Shown: positions 27,777 to 37,119, counted from the first letter of the stretch. The stretch is DNA of 43,568 bases from Nitrospirota bacterium (GCA_023382175.1 JAMCQB010000103.1:1-43568); one strand, 5' to 3'. Notes: generated from the letters alone by a model not told the origin. Numbers and translations: made by a program.

Positions 27777-28929
27777 TACTCTTTTTCCTGGTCTTTTTCT
27801 GCCGGTACATCATCCTGTCCCCTTCGATCAGCAGTTCGTCAACCGTCATTGGGTGTTCAGGGTCAAAGAATGCAATGCCGACACTCATGGACAGGCTGAA
27901 TCCCCGGCTCAGCTGTGCGTTATAACTCTCGATGTTTTTTTCCAGGCGGGCAGTGATGATCTCAACGCTGTCCTCTGTATTTCCCACCGGCATCACCACG
28001 AATTCATCCCCGCCGATGCGGGCAATGATGTCCGACTCCCGGTAGGTGTCCCTGAGAACGGCTGCAATATCAATTAATGCGACATCGCCCTGCCGGTGGC
28101 CGAAGGTGTCGTTAATAACCTTGAGATCGTCCAGATCGGCATACAGCATGAAGACCCTGTTCTTCAGCCTTTTGGCGACCTTGAAATGCTGGTCTGCAAG
28201 GGTCATGAACCCCCTCCGGTTGTAGAGGCCCGTGAGATCATCGGTGAGGGAAAGAGCCCGGAGGTTCTCCTCCATCCTCTTGAGCTGGGTGATTCTTTTT
28301 GAAACGATCATTACTGCAGTGGTTTTTCCGCCGGGGTTTTTCACCGGGCTGAGGGTAAGAAGGAAATGTTCATCGTCCCGTTCGCTCCTGTGTTCGTGCT
28401 GGACAGATTCCCCCGTTTTGAATACCACGTCAACCGTCTCGATAAATTTCTTTGTTATTTCGGGAGAATGATATTCCCCGTAGCCGCGTCCCACGTAGTT
28501 CTCCCCCGAAATACCCAGCCGTGCAAGATGCTTTTTATTGATAAAGAGGTAGCGGTAATCCGTGTCCACGAGATAAATGGAATCTTCGGTAGACTCCACC
28601 AGGGAACGATACTTTGCCTCGCTTTTCTGTATCACCTCCTCAGAGCGACGGATGGCAATGAAAAGAGGGGCGACCAGCCAGACCCCGGCTAACATGAAAG
28701 AGGAGGTGAGGAGGCCGACCAGTTCAAAAGACAGGTCAGGTTTGTGGGAAAGATTTCCCGTGATTAACCAGAACAGTGTCATGGAGCGGCGAATTGCCAT
28801 GAAAAGGATGGCGAGGGAAATCAGGGTCCACGAAATGCGCCATCCGGTGACTTTTATGAGCCTCATGGCAAGGAAAACGGCAGCAAACTGGAATAAGACC
28901 GAAAGACTTATAATAAATCCGGCAAACAT
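27760..28929 (-). CDS. PAS-GGDEF diguanylate cyclase, membrane-associated
   Basis: N-terminal TM helices, PAS region (SLVESTEDSIYLVDTDYRYLFINKKHLARLG), ARIGGDEFVVMPVG with RESD I-site five residues upstream. Confidence 0.92.
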   Translation of the reverse strand: MFAGFIISLSVLFQFAAVFLAMRLIKVTGWRISWTLISLAILFMAIRRSMTLFWLITGNLSHKPDLSFELVGLLTSSFMLAGVWLVAPLFIAIRRSEEVIQKSEAKYRSLVESTEDSIYLVDTDYRYLFINKKHLARLGISGENYVGRGYGEYHSPEITKKFIETVDVVFKTGESVQHEHRSERDDEHFLLTLSPVKNPGGKTTAVMIVSKRITQLKRMEENLRALSLTDDLTGLYNRRGFMTLADQHFKVAKRLKNRVFMLYADLDDLKVINDTFGHRQGDVALIDIAAVLRDTYRESDIIARIGGDEFVVMPVGNTEDSVEIITARLEKNIESYNAQLSRGFSLSMSVGIAFFDPEHPMTVDELLIEGDRMMYRQKKTRKKSINPKS

Positions 28930-29098
28930 ACTGTCGAATTATAACAGTTTCGCATATATTAAGGGACTGACCTTGAGATGACAGTGGATGACGTGGTCGT
29001 CATCCATGAAGAGGCTATGCCGGGGTGGTGTCTCATAAATGACGACCTTCGCATTAAGGGAAAGAATTGTTTGGGACAGGACACTTGCGCCGGACGGC

Positions 29099-29443
29099 TC
29101 AGAACTCCGGGAACATTTTAAGGTGCAGGGTCTTCCCGGTGGAGATGACTGCTTCTGCGGAGAGAATTCCTCCTTCAATGTATTTCAGTTCAAAATTCCT
29201 GAAGCCCTGCTCCACAAGGTTTTTTGCATTTGCCGGGCATCCACCCTCGCATCCTGCAATGCCCCTGATCATTTTTGGGATTAATCCTCTCACATCGATC
29301 CCGTTCAAAACCACATTTTTCGATGAAGTAAACTTCTCGATTTCCTCCATGACCGAATCCATATCGAAATAAAAGGGCTTGTCGATGGTAATGGTTACGG
29401 AGTCATTATCCAGGATCACCTCCAATAACATTGGCCCCTCCAT
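29099..29443 (-). CDS. Hypothetical protein with GCEGGCPANA cysteine motif
   Basis: 115-codon ORF with protein-like composition; IRGIAGCEGGCPANAKNLVEQGF. Confidence 0.55.
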   Translation of the reverse strand: MEGPMLLEVILDNDSVTITIDKPFYFDMDSVMEEIEKFTSSKNVVLNGIDVRGLIPKMIRGIAGCEGGCPANAKNLVEQGFRNFELKYIEGGILSAEAVISTGKTLHLKMFPEF

Positions 29444-29742
29444 GCATCATAAGAATGGTATCTTACATAAATGTTCTATTATACCAAGAACCGATTCAAA
29501 ATGAAGAGTAGGGGATGATGGGTTCCCTTCTGAGGCAGGCAGAGGTGTTCTTTAAGTCTTCCCGTGAGGTCTTTCTTGTTCATCCATCTCATCCTTGAGG
29601 CAACAAAACTTCTCTGCTATCCCTGTGAGAACCCGCCTTGCATCTACCCTGAAGCAATCCGATCCGGCTAAACCTTTTTCCTCCTCCCCTGTCTAATTTG
29701 TTAGAGAGAAGAATTCAAGACAAAAGAACCAGGGAGGTAGCA

Positions 29743-29883
29743 ATGGAAGAGACCGGATATTGTTTATGCTGCGGGGCGAATGTCCCTTACCACTTAGTGG
29801 AAAGCTTCGGCCGGAAGGAATTCATCTGCGGATACTGTGGATTCATCCTTCACGTGGATGAGTTCCCTTCGGTGGCGGAATAG
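29743..29883 (+). CDS. Small zinc-ribbon protein
   Basis: 46 aa with YCLCCGANV…FICGYCGF (two CxxC); SD GGGAGG upstream. Confidence 0.6.
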   Translation: MEETGYCLCCGANVPYHLVESFGRKEFICGYCGFILHVDEFPSVAE

Positions 29884-30059
29884 AATAAGAAAAACTATTT
29901 ATTCTCATCGCCGGTACCACCTCTCCGTGGACCTTTGAGAGGAATGTGTATCCTCTCATGACGTCTGTTCGGCAAAGGATTCACCTCCTTCATTCCTACG
30001 ATTCATTATCTCCGTATTTCAGTCAAAAGTCCAGACAGAAGTCCCCTGACAGGAGCGAG

Positions 30060-30848
30060 TCATGCACCCGCCTCAAGACCCGCATGTTCAGCATTCGCCT
30101 TCACGGCAAAGAAAAGGTATCCCACCGCAATGAGGAAATTGATGATCCACCAGAAAGGGATGTTGATGTCTCCATAATTGTACAAAGTGTCAAGGATAAT
30201 GGCCGGAGTCATGGATACGAGGGCGAGGCTCAGAGTTGCCTGGTACCGGAGTGGAACCTTCATGTTTCTCGCAAAAAGCATTCCTATGGCGCCGAATATC
30301 AGGGCTTCCACTAAACGGAATAAGAAAGAAAAGAGGAGGGCAAAGGGATAGAACACAAAGATGAAATAGTCCAGGAACGTCTCGATCCAGTCGTACACCC
30401 TTGCCTGATCAATGGTGAGGGTGTCGATTTCGGAAAGATCAAGGGTTCTTGTGTCCCTGGCGCTTCTCCTGAAGAAGAGTTTTGTCTTCGTGAGCAGGAC
30501 AATGGCATCACTCCCCTTCAGGGAATCCGTCTTTCCAGTCGTATCGATGATGATGAGGGGTGCGCTGCTTTCGGGATCTTTTATGATGTAGGGCATCTCT
30601 TCATTTACTGATGCGACGCCCTTGTCAATGGTGATCACCGGCACCTGCTTCACGATCTTCGGGGCTTCCTGGTGGAGATAATCGGACAAGGCGGAATGGA
30701 CCCTGAACACTATGGGGATCGAACAGACCGAAAGCAGCAGAAGGAGGTAGAGCAAAGATATCTTCTTCCAGTTCCTTCCCACGTCCTGGTAAAGGGCCTT
30801 TGAATAGAACGACATAAACAGGGGATGGACTGTTGTGAACTGTCTCAT
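30060..30848 (-). CDS. DUF1189-like multi-pass membrane protein
   Basis: N-terminal FYSKALYQDVGRNWKK, several TM helices near the C-terminus. Confidence 0.65.
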   Translation of the reverse strand: MRQFTTVHPLFMSFYSKALYQDVGRNWKKISLLYLLLLLSVCSIPIVFRVHSALSDYLHQEAPKIVKQVPVITIDKGVASVNEEMPYIIKDPESSAPLIIIDTTGKTDSLKGSDAIVLLTKTKLFFRRSARDTRTLDLSEIDTLTIDQARVYDWIETFLDYFIFVFYPFALLFSFLFRLVEALIFGAIGMLFARNMKVPLRYQATLSLALVSMTPAIILDTLYNYGDINIPFWWIINFLIAVGYLFFAVKANAEHAGLEAGA

Positions 30849-30943
30849 ACCCTCAGATTTTACCTTATCCGCAACAAATCCTCAAAGAGGGGAAAAGGGA
30901 AAGGCAGAAAAGAAGATCATTTTCGTGTTAGAATTTCACTGTC

Positions 30944-31339
30944 ATGGCGAGCGGTAAGCCCACATTGTTCCCGAAATACATCATCTACGGGTTTTTTTTG
31001 CTGGGGCTTGTCTCCTCCATAGCCTTCAGGGCGATAATAATATTCCAGCACCTGGAGCCCTCGTGGGTGAGGCCGGTCTGGTATCTGGGAGTTTTTGGAT
31101 ACTTCTTTTTTTTCCTCTACCGCTACAAGATCACCAAAAAAAGGAAAAAGGCAGTGGAGGAATTTGAATTGATAGAAAAAGTCCGGTCTGGGGCAGCGCT
31201 GACAGCGGAAGACAGGGAGGCGCTGGCGTATCTCCTTCTCTCCATCAAATCTTCCCTTGAGGACGTAAACTACGCCATAATATTTCTGTTTTCGATCCTC
31301 GCTGTCGTGGCGGACATCGCCCTTACAATGCTCAAGTAA
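30944..31339 (+). CDS. Hypothetical small membrane protein
   Basis: Three predicted TM stretches, K-rich cytoplasmic segment, no close overlap with other genes. Confidence 0.6.
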   Translation: MASGKPTLFPKYIIYGFFLLGLVSSIAFRAIIIFQHLEPSWVRPVWYLGVFGYFFFFLYRYKITKKRKKAVEEFELIEKVRSGAALTAEDREALAYLLLSIKSSLEDVNYAIIFLFSILAVVADIALTMLK

Positions 31340-31381
31340 AACACCAGTGGTATAATCGCGCTCATCTTCATATCCCTGCAA

Positions 31382-31762
31382 TCATCTCTCATATTTCCTC
31401 AAATCCTCTTCTGAAAGGCCGAAGTAGTGGCCGACTTCGTGGACCAGGGTGGCCTGGATCTGCTCGATAAGTTCCTCTTCAGTGGAACAGATGGTTTCGA
31501 TATTCTTCTGGAAGAGGATAATCTTATCGGGCAAAGGATAGGGAATCTCAAAGAACCCTCTCTTTTTAGGGTAGGGCACGCCGGAGAAAAGGCCGAGGAG
31601 GAGTTCTTTCTTCGGGGCTAACCGTCCTCTGTCTTCTTCACCGGGATAATCTTCTACGGTGATCGCAATATTGGCAAAATATTTCTTGTATTTTTCAGGC
31701 AGCCTTTCCAGCGCCTCTTCCACAAGCATTTCAAAATCCTCTCTGCTCACCCTGCAGGCCAT
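31382..31762 (-). CDS. Zincin-like metallopeptidase family protein (PF06262-like)
   Basis: LVHEVGHYFGLSEEDLRKYE and FEMLVEEALERLPEKYKKYFANIAITVED. Confidence 0.85.
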   Translation of the reverse strand: MACRVSREDFEMLVEEALERLPEKYKKYFANIAITVEDYPGEEDRGRLAPKKELLLGLFSGVPYPKKRGFFEIPYPLPDKIILFQKNIETICSTEEELIEQIQATLVHEVGHYFGLSEEDLRKYER

Positions 31763-31850
31763 AGCTTTATTTTACAGGAAACAGTTACCTCTCTGTTCAT
31801 TCAGAAAAACACTGAGTTGAAATTATCCCCCGAAGGTATTACCATAACGA

Positions 31851-32498
31851 ATGATCATTGGATCACTGAACATTGGTCTCCCGAAGAAAGAGGTATTCTC
31901 CGGCAAAGAGATACTGACAGGGATCTGCAAGAGTCCGGTATCAAAGCCGCTACGGCTGAAAAAACCGGGGTTTGAGGGCGACGGCGTTGGAGATCTAAGA
32001 TATCACGGGGGAGCGGACAAGGCTGTCTGCGTTTACAGTAAGGAGCATTATCCTTACTGGGAGGAAGTGCTCGGAATTCAATTGCCGCCTGCTGCCTTCG
32101 GGGAGAACCTGACCGTTTCCGGTTTGCATGAAGAAGGTATCTGTATCGGCGATGTTTTTCAACTGGGAACAGCGATTGTGCAGGTCAGCCAGCCGCGACA
32201 GCCCTGCAAGACACTTGCAGCGCGATATGACAGAAGCGATATGATAAGGCTTGTAAGAGATTCGGGTCGGACAGGATTTTATTTCAGGGTGATTACGGAG
32301 GGTATTGTGGAAAAGGGCAGTCCGTTTGTTTTGAAAGAAAGAGACCCCCGTGGCATAACCGTTGCGTTTGCCAACCACATTTACCATCATGACAATAGGA
32401 ATTGCGAGGGAATTAGAATGGTCCTTGCAGTGCCGGCCCTTTCAGAATCCTGGCAACGCTCTTTCCATGCACTGATCGAGAAATGCAAGCAAGAATAA
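31851..32498 (+). CDS. MOSC domain protein (YiiM-like)
   Basis: GGADKAVCVYSKEHYPYWEEVLG…FGENLTVSGLHEEGICIGDVFQLGTAIVQVSQPRQPCKTLAARY. Confidence 0.9.
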   Translation: MIIGSLNIGLPKKEVFSGKEILTGICKSPVSKPLRLKKPGFEGDGVGDLRYHGGADKAVCVYSKEHYPYWEEVLGIQLPPAAFGENLTVSGLHEEGICIGDVFQLGTAIVQVSQPRQPCKTLAARYDRSDMIRLVRDSGRTGFYFRVITEGIVEKGSPFVLKERDPRGITVAFANHIYHHDNRNCEGIRMVLAVPALSESWQRSFHALIEKCKQE

Positions 32499-32888
32499 AG
32501 GCGCCTGAAGCTGAAGGTCAAAAGGCAAGTCAGCGATTTCGATCAGGTCCTTATCCCCGGTAATCAATATTTTCGCTTTTGCTGTATGACAGCATTCGAG
32601 GATCATATTATCTTCGGGGTCACGACAGAGCGAGAGGTCTTCCGTAGGATAGACGATCTTTGCGTTGTGACACAAGGGCGGCGATGCCCGCAATGAGCGC
32701 TTGCATCTGCTTGTGAGTGATCTTGCCCTGTTGTTCGAGCTTCAATGGCGTCTCCCGATATTCTTGAAGAAGGTACGGTGAAACATAAATATCTGCTTCT
32801 CTGAACGCCTTTCTTACGGCGTTCGCAGGGACACCTCCGAAGGCAAAGGCCGAGACAAGGACGCCGGTGTCGATGACGACCCTATCTC
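32442..32888 (-). pseudogene. PIN-domain toxin (VapC-like), frameshifted
   Basis: N-half RVVIDTGVLVSAFAFGGVPANAVRKAFREADIYVSPYLLQEYRETPLKLEQQGKITHKQMQALIAGIAALVS is in one frame, C-half NAKIVYPTEDLSLCRDPEDNMILECCHTAKAKILITGDKDLI in another. No ATG/GTG/TTG start before the N-half. Confidence 0.75.
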
Positions 32889-33070
32889 TTCTTTTCGTAA
32901 ACCTTTCTCCTTACCGATTTCACGGCATTCTCAACGTCCTTCATTGTCAGCTTGGTCTTCTTGAATGCTTCCCCTGCGACTCTGAAAGCAGCATCAAGCC
33001 TGTCCTCAGGAGACAGGACAGAGAGAATATAGTCATCGGGATTGATCTTTTTAGCCGTACCGACAGCCAT
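32882..33070 (-). CDS. Putative antitoxin of a PIN toxin pair
   Basis: 62-aa ORF directly upstream of the PIN reading frame; Lys-rich C-terminus. Confidence 0.55.
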   Translation of the reverse strand: MAVGTAKKINPDDYILSVLSPEDRLDAAFRVAGEAFKKTKLTMKDVENAVKSVRRKVYEKKR

Positions 33071-33346
33071 AACAAGGACCTCCTTCCACGTCGATACTGT
33101 ATTTTATATCAAATCTCTACTAATGTCAGCAATGGCCTAAAGAAACCACTGGGAGCGCTGTGCTACGTGGGGATTATTTCCGTCCAGAGAAACATTTTCA
33201 GAAAGACATCGCCGGTGTTGCGTTCGCCCCGTAGTTGACGGAGCAAACATATCACTTGAAATTTTGACTGCATGGTGAATTTCGCAATCATCCCTCATAT
33301 TTCCCCGATCTCCTTGACAGTCCCCAAAAGTGCTACAATATTCTCC

Positions 33347-33760
33347 ATGGGAATATTTTCTGTCAGTCCGCCAAAGGAAAAAGAACTAAAGGCGAAGATG
33401 GAGGCTTTGGACATCCGTGAAGAGGACATAGCGGAGTCCTTTGTCCGTTCAGGGGGGAAGGGCGGGCAGAAGGTGAACAAGACCTCGACGTGTGTCTATC
33501 TGAAGCACGTCCCTACCGGCATTGAGGTGAAGTGTCAGGAGGAGCGTTCACAGGCCCTTAACCGCTACAGGGCAAGGGTGATCCTGGTGAAAAAGATCGG
33601 GGAGATGATAGAGGGCAGGGAGAGCGAGGAGAGACTGAGGATAGAGAAGATAAGACGCCAGAAGAGAAAACGCTCAAAGAGGGCAAAAGAAAAGATGCTG
33701 GCGGAAAAAAGAATCACATCCGAAAAGAAAAAACTCCGGTCATACAGAGGGGAAATGTAG
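33347..33760 (+). CDS. Stand-alone GGQ RF-1-domain protein (release-factor-like / ribosome rescue)
   Basis: SGGKGGQKVNKTSTCVYLKHVPTGIEVKCQEERSQALNR plus strongly basic C-terminal tail. Confidence 0.85.
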   Translation: MGIFSVSPPKEKELKAKMEALDIREEDIAESFVRSGGKGGQKVNKTSTCVYLKHVPTGIEVKCQEERSQALNRYRARVILVKKIGEMIEGRESEERLRIEKIRRQKRKRSKRAKEKMLAEKRITSEKKKLRSYRGEM

Positions 33761-33771
33761 GCAGAATGAAA

Positions 33772-34974
33772 TCAGCAGATCGGATACTTCCCCTTGCTCA
33801 GGTCGATACAGAATTTATTGATATTTGCCAGTTCCCTTTCGATAATACGGGTAATTTTTTTTGATACGTCCCTAAGTTTTAACTTTCCGTCAGACAGTAC
33901 CTGCGCCGAGGCCATCTGGGGCGCGTCAATGGGCGTGCCTATCCTGCTGAGGAGGAGGATATACACTTCCTTCAACCCTTCCACATCTTTATAGACCTTC
34001 CGCGCCATGGAATGGGCCAGGACATTGTAGATCTTCCCCACATGGCTCACCGGGTTTTTCCCTGCTGCGGCTTCTGTGCCCATGGGCCTGTTCATGGAGA
34101 TGAGGCCGTTCACCCTGTTGCCCCGGCCCACCTGGCCTGAATCTGCATCTTCCGCAGATGTTCCGAGAAGGCTCAGGTAGATGCCGCCAAGTCCTCTGTC
34201 CTTTTCATCCAGGGTGTTGAAATGGACCTCCCGCTTTTTGAATCCCTCATATTTACTGAGGAACTTTATTATCTCCCCATGAACAATCTCTTTTCTCTGA
34301 AAATACTCTTCTTCTGAATGGATGAAACGGGAGATGAAAGGCATTGCGACGGTTATATCCAACGTATCGCCACGCCTCAGGCCCATGACCTTCACATCTT
34401 CCCCTGTTTCAGGATATCTATCCTTGAACTTCTTCGAATTAAGATATCTCTCCAGTTCACGGACCACGGTCTCCGTGGGGCTCAGCGGATAATATCCCAC
34501 CGCAGCAGAGGTGTCATTGGCTGCCCTGACCTTCCCAGGCCTCGAAAAAATATCGGTCAGTTCCTCAGACCCGGGCGCAAGGACAACCCGGCACTTCAGG
34601 TGTTTCTCCGGGTCGACGAACCGCATATTCTCCCTCATCCACTGTTTCGCCGCATCTATCGTAATATCCGCCACAGGGATCTCTTTGCCCGCAGCGCCGA
34701 AAGTCGCCCTGTCTCCAATGGTCAGCTCCATGGGCTTCGTTACCCTGCCGCCGCCAAAGGCCTTCACGGTCCTGCCTGCGGCCAGGAGACCCTTGTCAAT
34801 GTTGTGGTGAAGGATCGTGCCGAAGACCTTCATATATTCCCTGCAGAGGGAAACGGAAATGGCCTCCATTATGGAATCGCACATGAAATCGGGATGTCCT
34901 GTGCCCTTTCTCTCGACGATCTCGACGTCATGTTCCGTAACAGCCTTTCCCTTATAGGTTTCAACAGAAATCAT
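33772..34974 (-). CDS. Archaeal-type S-adenosylmethionine synthetase (PF01941 family)
   Basis: VEIVERKGTGHPDFMCDSIMEAIS, HHNIDKGLLAAGRTVKAFGGG, TDSGQVGRGNRVNG-like GQVGRGNRVNGLISMNRPMGTEAAAGKNPVSHVGKIYN. Confidence 0.9.
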   Translation of the reverse strand: MISVETYKGKAVTEHDVEIVERKGTGHPDFMCDSIMEAISVSLCREYMKVFGTILHHNIDKGLLAAGRTVKAFGGGRVTKPMELTIGDRATFGAAGKEIPVADITIDAAKQWMRENMRFVDPEKHLKCRVVLAPGSEELTDIFSRPGKVRAANDTSAAVGYYPLSPTETVVRELERYLNSKKFKDRYPETGEDVKVMGLRRGDTLDITVAMPFISRFIHSEEEYFQRKEIVHGEIIKFLSKYEGFKKREVHFNTLDEKDRGLGGIYLSLLGTSAEDADSGQVGRGNRVNGLISMNRPMGTEAAAGKNPVSHVGKIYNVLAHSMARKVYKDVEGLKEVYILLLSRIGTPIDAPQMASAQVLSDGKLKLRDVSKKITRIIERELANINKFCIDLSKGKYPIC

Positions 34975-35035
34975 AGTCTAATAATATCAAGAATGGATGA
35001 AAAACGCTAACAGACTGCAGAAAAAATGCTTTTGT

Positions 35036-35133
35036 GCGTCATTGCGAGGAGGTCGGCCGACGAAGCAATCTCTCGCTTATCGATTTGTACAAAGGCGAGA
35101 TTGCTTCTCCGCCTGAGGCGGATCGCAATGACA
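35036..35133. repeat. GTCATTGCGAGG / CGCAATGAC inverted repeat element with internal TCCGCCTGAGGCGGA hairpin
   Basis: GTCATTGCG (35038-35046) vs CGCAATGAC (35124-35132); GAAGCAATCTC vs GAGATTGCTTC; 35108-35122 15-mer hairpin. Confidence 0.85.
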
Positions 35134-35260
35134 GAAACCCGTGTTCCTTAGCAGCTTTCCCCCCGCGATGAGGATACAATGACCTCTGCTTTTGCTATTG
35201 CGCACAGTAAATGAAGGTATGCGGCAGGGAGCGACGTTTCCCGATATCTTGTCCCCTTGA

Positions 35261-36007
35261 TTATTCGACTCTGACGAGTATATCCCGGGGCAACCCGCGC
35301 AGAAGTTCAGCAACCGCCGTATCCAGTGCATCCGGTGACATCGATTCCGCAGTAACAATGACCGTATATTCCGGATTCTCCAGTATGGGGTAGGAGCCGA
35401 AAGTCACCTCCGTATTCCTTGCAACGACTCCATTCAAGCTCTCTGCAATATCCGATTCGTTGGCCTTGAGAAAGAGCCTTTTGAGATGGCAGGCAGGGCA
35501 ACGGAATCTCTCTTTTATTGCTGCGAATTTTTCTTCGAGGTATCTGGGGATGCCGGGAAAGATGAAGATGTTCTTGAAGGAAACCAGGGGGAAACTCCTA
35601 TCCCCCTGGTCAATAATCCCGGCTCCTTCCGGCACTTCTGCCATCTTCATGACCGCTGCGTTGAGTCTGTCGCCGTACCGCCACTGAAAGTATTTGACCA
35701 GCTCGGGATGCTTTATGACCTTCACGCCAAACCCCCGGGCGATTCCCTCCATGGTGACATCATCGTGGGTAGGACCGATCCCTCCCGAGGTGAATACGTG
35801 ATCATATCTTCCTGAATACGACGCTGTTTCCCGGCCAATGATCTCTGCATCATCAGGTATCACGCTGATGCGCCTGAGACTAATTCCGAGATCCCTTAAT
35901 TCCGATGCCAGATAAGATGAATTGGTATCCCGCACTTTGCCCGAGAGGATCTCGTTGCCGATGATGATTATTCCTGCGGTTTTCAAGTATCCATCTTCAG
36001 GAATCAT
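35261..36007 (-). CDS. CinA/MoaB-like molybdopterin-binding domain protein
   Basis: AGIIIIGNEILSGKVRDTNSSYLASELRDLG…FTSGGIGPTHDDVTMEGIARGFG. Confidence 0.88.
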   Translation of the reverse strand: MIPEDGYLKTAGIIIIGNEILSGKVRDTNSSYLASELRDLGISLRRISVIPDDAEIIGRETASYSGRYDHVFTSGGIGPTHDDVTMEGIARGFGVKVIKHPELVKYFQWRYGDRLNAAVMKMAEVPEGAGIIDQGDRSFPLVSFKNIFIFPGIPRYLEEKFAAIKERFRCPACHLKRLFLKANESDIAESLNGVVARNTEVTFGSYPILENPEYTVIVTAESMSPDALDTAVAELLRGLPRDILVRVE

Positions 36008-36831
36008 CGGGCAGGAGCCCTGTCCTGTCCCATCCATTCCTTCAGCCTACTGCTGATAAATTCTATGACCTGGGTGTGTTCCTCTGTACCGCGGTCTTTG
36101 ATCCATTGCGGTTTTCCAAAGGCAAAATGCACCGGCAAGGAAGGATCCATCCTGCCGAAATCCTTGAGGTATTTGCCGTTGCCCCACGCATCGGTTTTCA
36201 GTGCAACAGGGACCACGGGGACGCCTGCCTTTTTCGCCAGCTTAATTCCTATGGTGTTGAATATCTTGGGGTCAAAGTCAAGGAACCGTGTGGTCTGCGG
36301 GAATATGATGATGGAAATGCCCGCATTCAGCCTCTCAGTTCCCCTTTCCAATACTGCTTTCAGATCTTCTCGGGGCTTTGCCCGGCCCACGGTGATGGGA
36401 TCCCTGGAACGCATCACATACTTGAAAACGGGAGTCTCCACCAGGTTTTTCTTGACCACGAAGGTGACCGGTTTTATGGGGGCGATGATGACGGGAAGGA
36501 CAAAGGTCTCAAGGGTGCTCATATGGTTAGCGAGAAACACACACGGTTCTTTCAGTTCCCTGAAATGGTCGATGCCTGTTATTTCGACTTTGATGCCGAT
36601 ACTTTCCAGAGCCCTGAGCACGGCAAGACTGCTTTTGCACCATTCGGTAGTATCATACCTTCCCCATTTTGCTTTGGCGCCTGCCCTGAGGATGATGGGA
36701 AAAACATAACGGTAAAAGCCTAAGGTGGGCAGTGCCTTCCACAACGGGAAAATATGCCGGCGGCTTGTCTTATACGAGCCGTTTTTGTAATCGAGCCCTA
36801 TTAATGAACGCTGCAATACAAAGGAATTCAT
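36004..36831 (-). CDS. 1-acyl-sn-glycerol-3-phosphate acyltransferase family (PlsC-like)
   Basis: VFLANHMSTLETFVLP (HxxxxE variant NHMSTLE), IIIFPQTTR, VPVVPVALKTDAWG. Confidence 0.85.
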   Translation of the reverse strand: MNSFVLQRSLIGLDYKNGSYKTSRRHIFPLWKALPTLGFYRYVFPIILRAGAKAKWGRYDTTEWCKSSLAVLRALESIGIKVEITGIDHFRELKEPCVFLANHMSTLETFVLPVIIAPIKPVTFVVKKNLVETPVFKYVMRSRDPITVGRAKPREDLKAVLERGTERLNAGISIIIFPQTTRFLDFDPKIFNTIGIKLAKKAGVPVVPVALKTDAWGNGKYLKDFGRMDPSLPVHFAFGKPQWIKDRGTEEHTQVIEFISSRLKEWMGQDRAPAR

Positions 36832-36874
36832 GGTGTAATTTAATTATTTTCCCGGATGATTGTCAATGAACAAA

Positions 36875-37048
36875 CTATCCCGCGGATTCTTTCAGCACTT
36901 CTCCCATTCTCCTGATGCCTTCCTCAATATTTTCAGGGGTGGCACTGGAGAAGTTGAGCCTGATGGTATTTTCTCCTGAGCCGTCGGGAAAGAATTCCTG
37001 TCCCTCCAGTTCAAACAGGGAGGGGAGCTTCCCGCCTCTAGCGCATCC
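36875..37048 (-). pseudogene. C-terminal remnant of a PLP-dependent aminotransferase
   Basis: Minus-strand reading …RGGKLPSLFELEGQEFFPDGSGENTIRLNFSSATPENIEEGIRRMGEVLKESAG* resembles fold-type I aminotransferase C-termini. No upstream remainder. Confidence 0.72.
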
Positions 37049-37119
37049 ATAGATTTTACATTTGATATTTGTTTAGAATTTAGCAATCAGGATTTCGAGG
37101 TTTCTTTTCGGAGGCGCTC

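Noticed and set aside
28939-29178. 79-aa minus ORF with HSLFMDDDHVIHCHLKVS
   Set aside because: Could be the end of a small protein, but it overlaps another ORF and I recognise no family. Not supported enough to call.
29611-29690. GCAATCCGATCCGGCTAAACC resembling part of a c-di-GMP-I (GEMM) riboswitch
   Set aside because: The other conserved blocks (GGGCAAACC, GAAA tetraloop receptor partner, GGTAGGTAGC) are absent.
34318-35010. 230-aa plus-strand ORF opposite metK
   Set aside because: Antisense shadow; the minus-strand archaeal-type MetK is clear.
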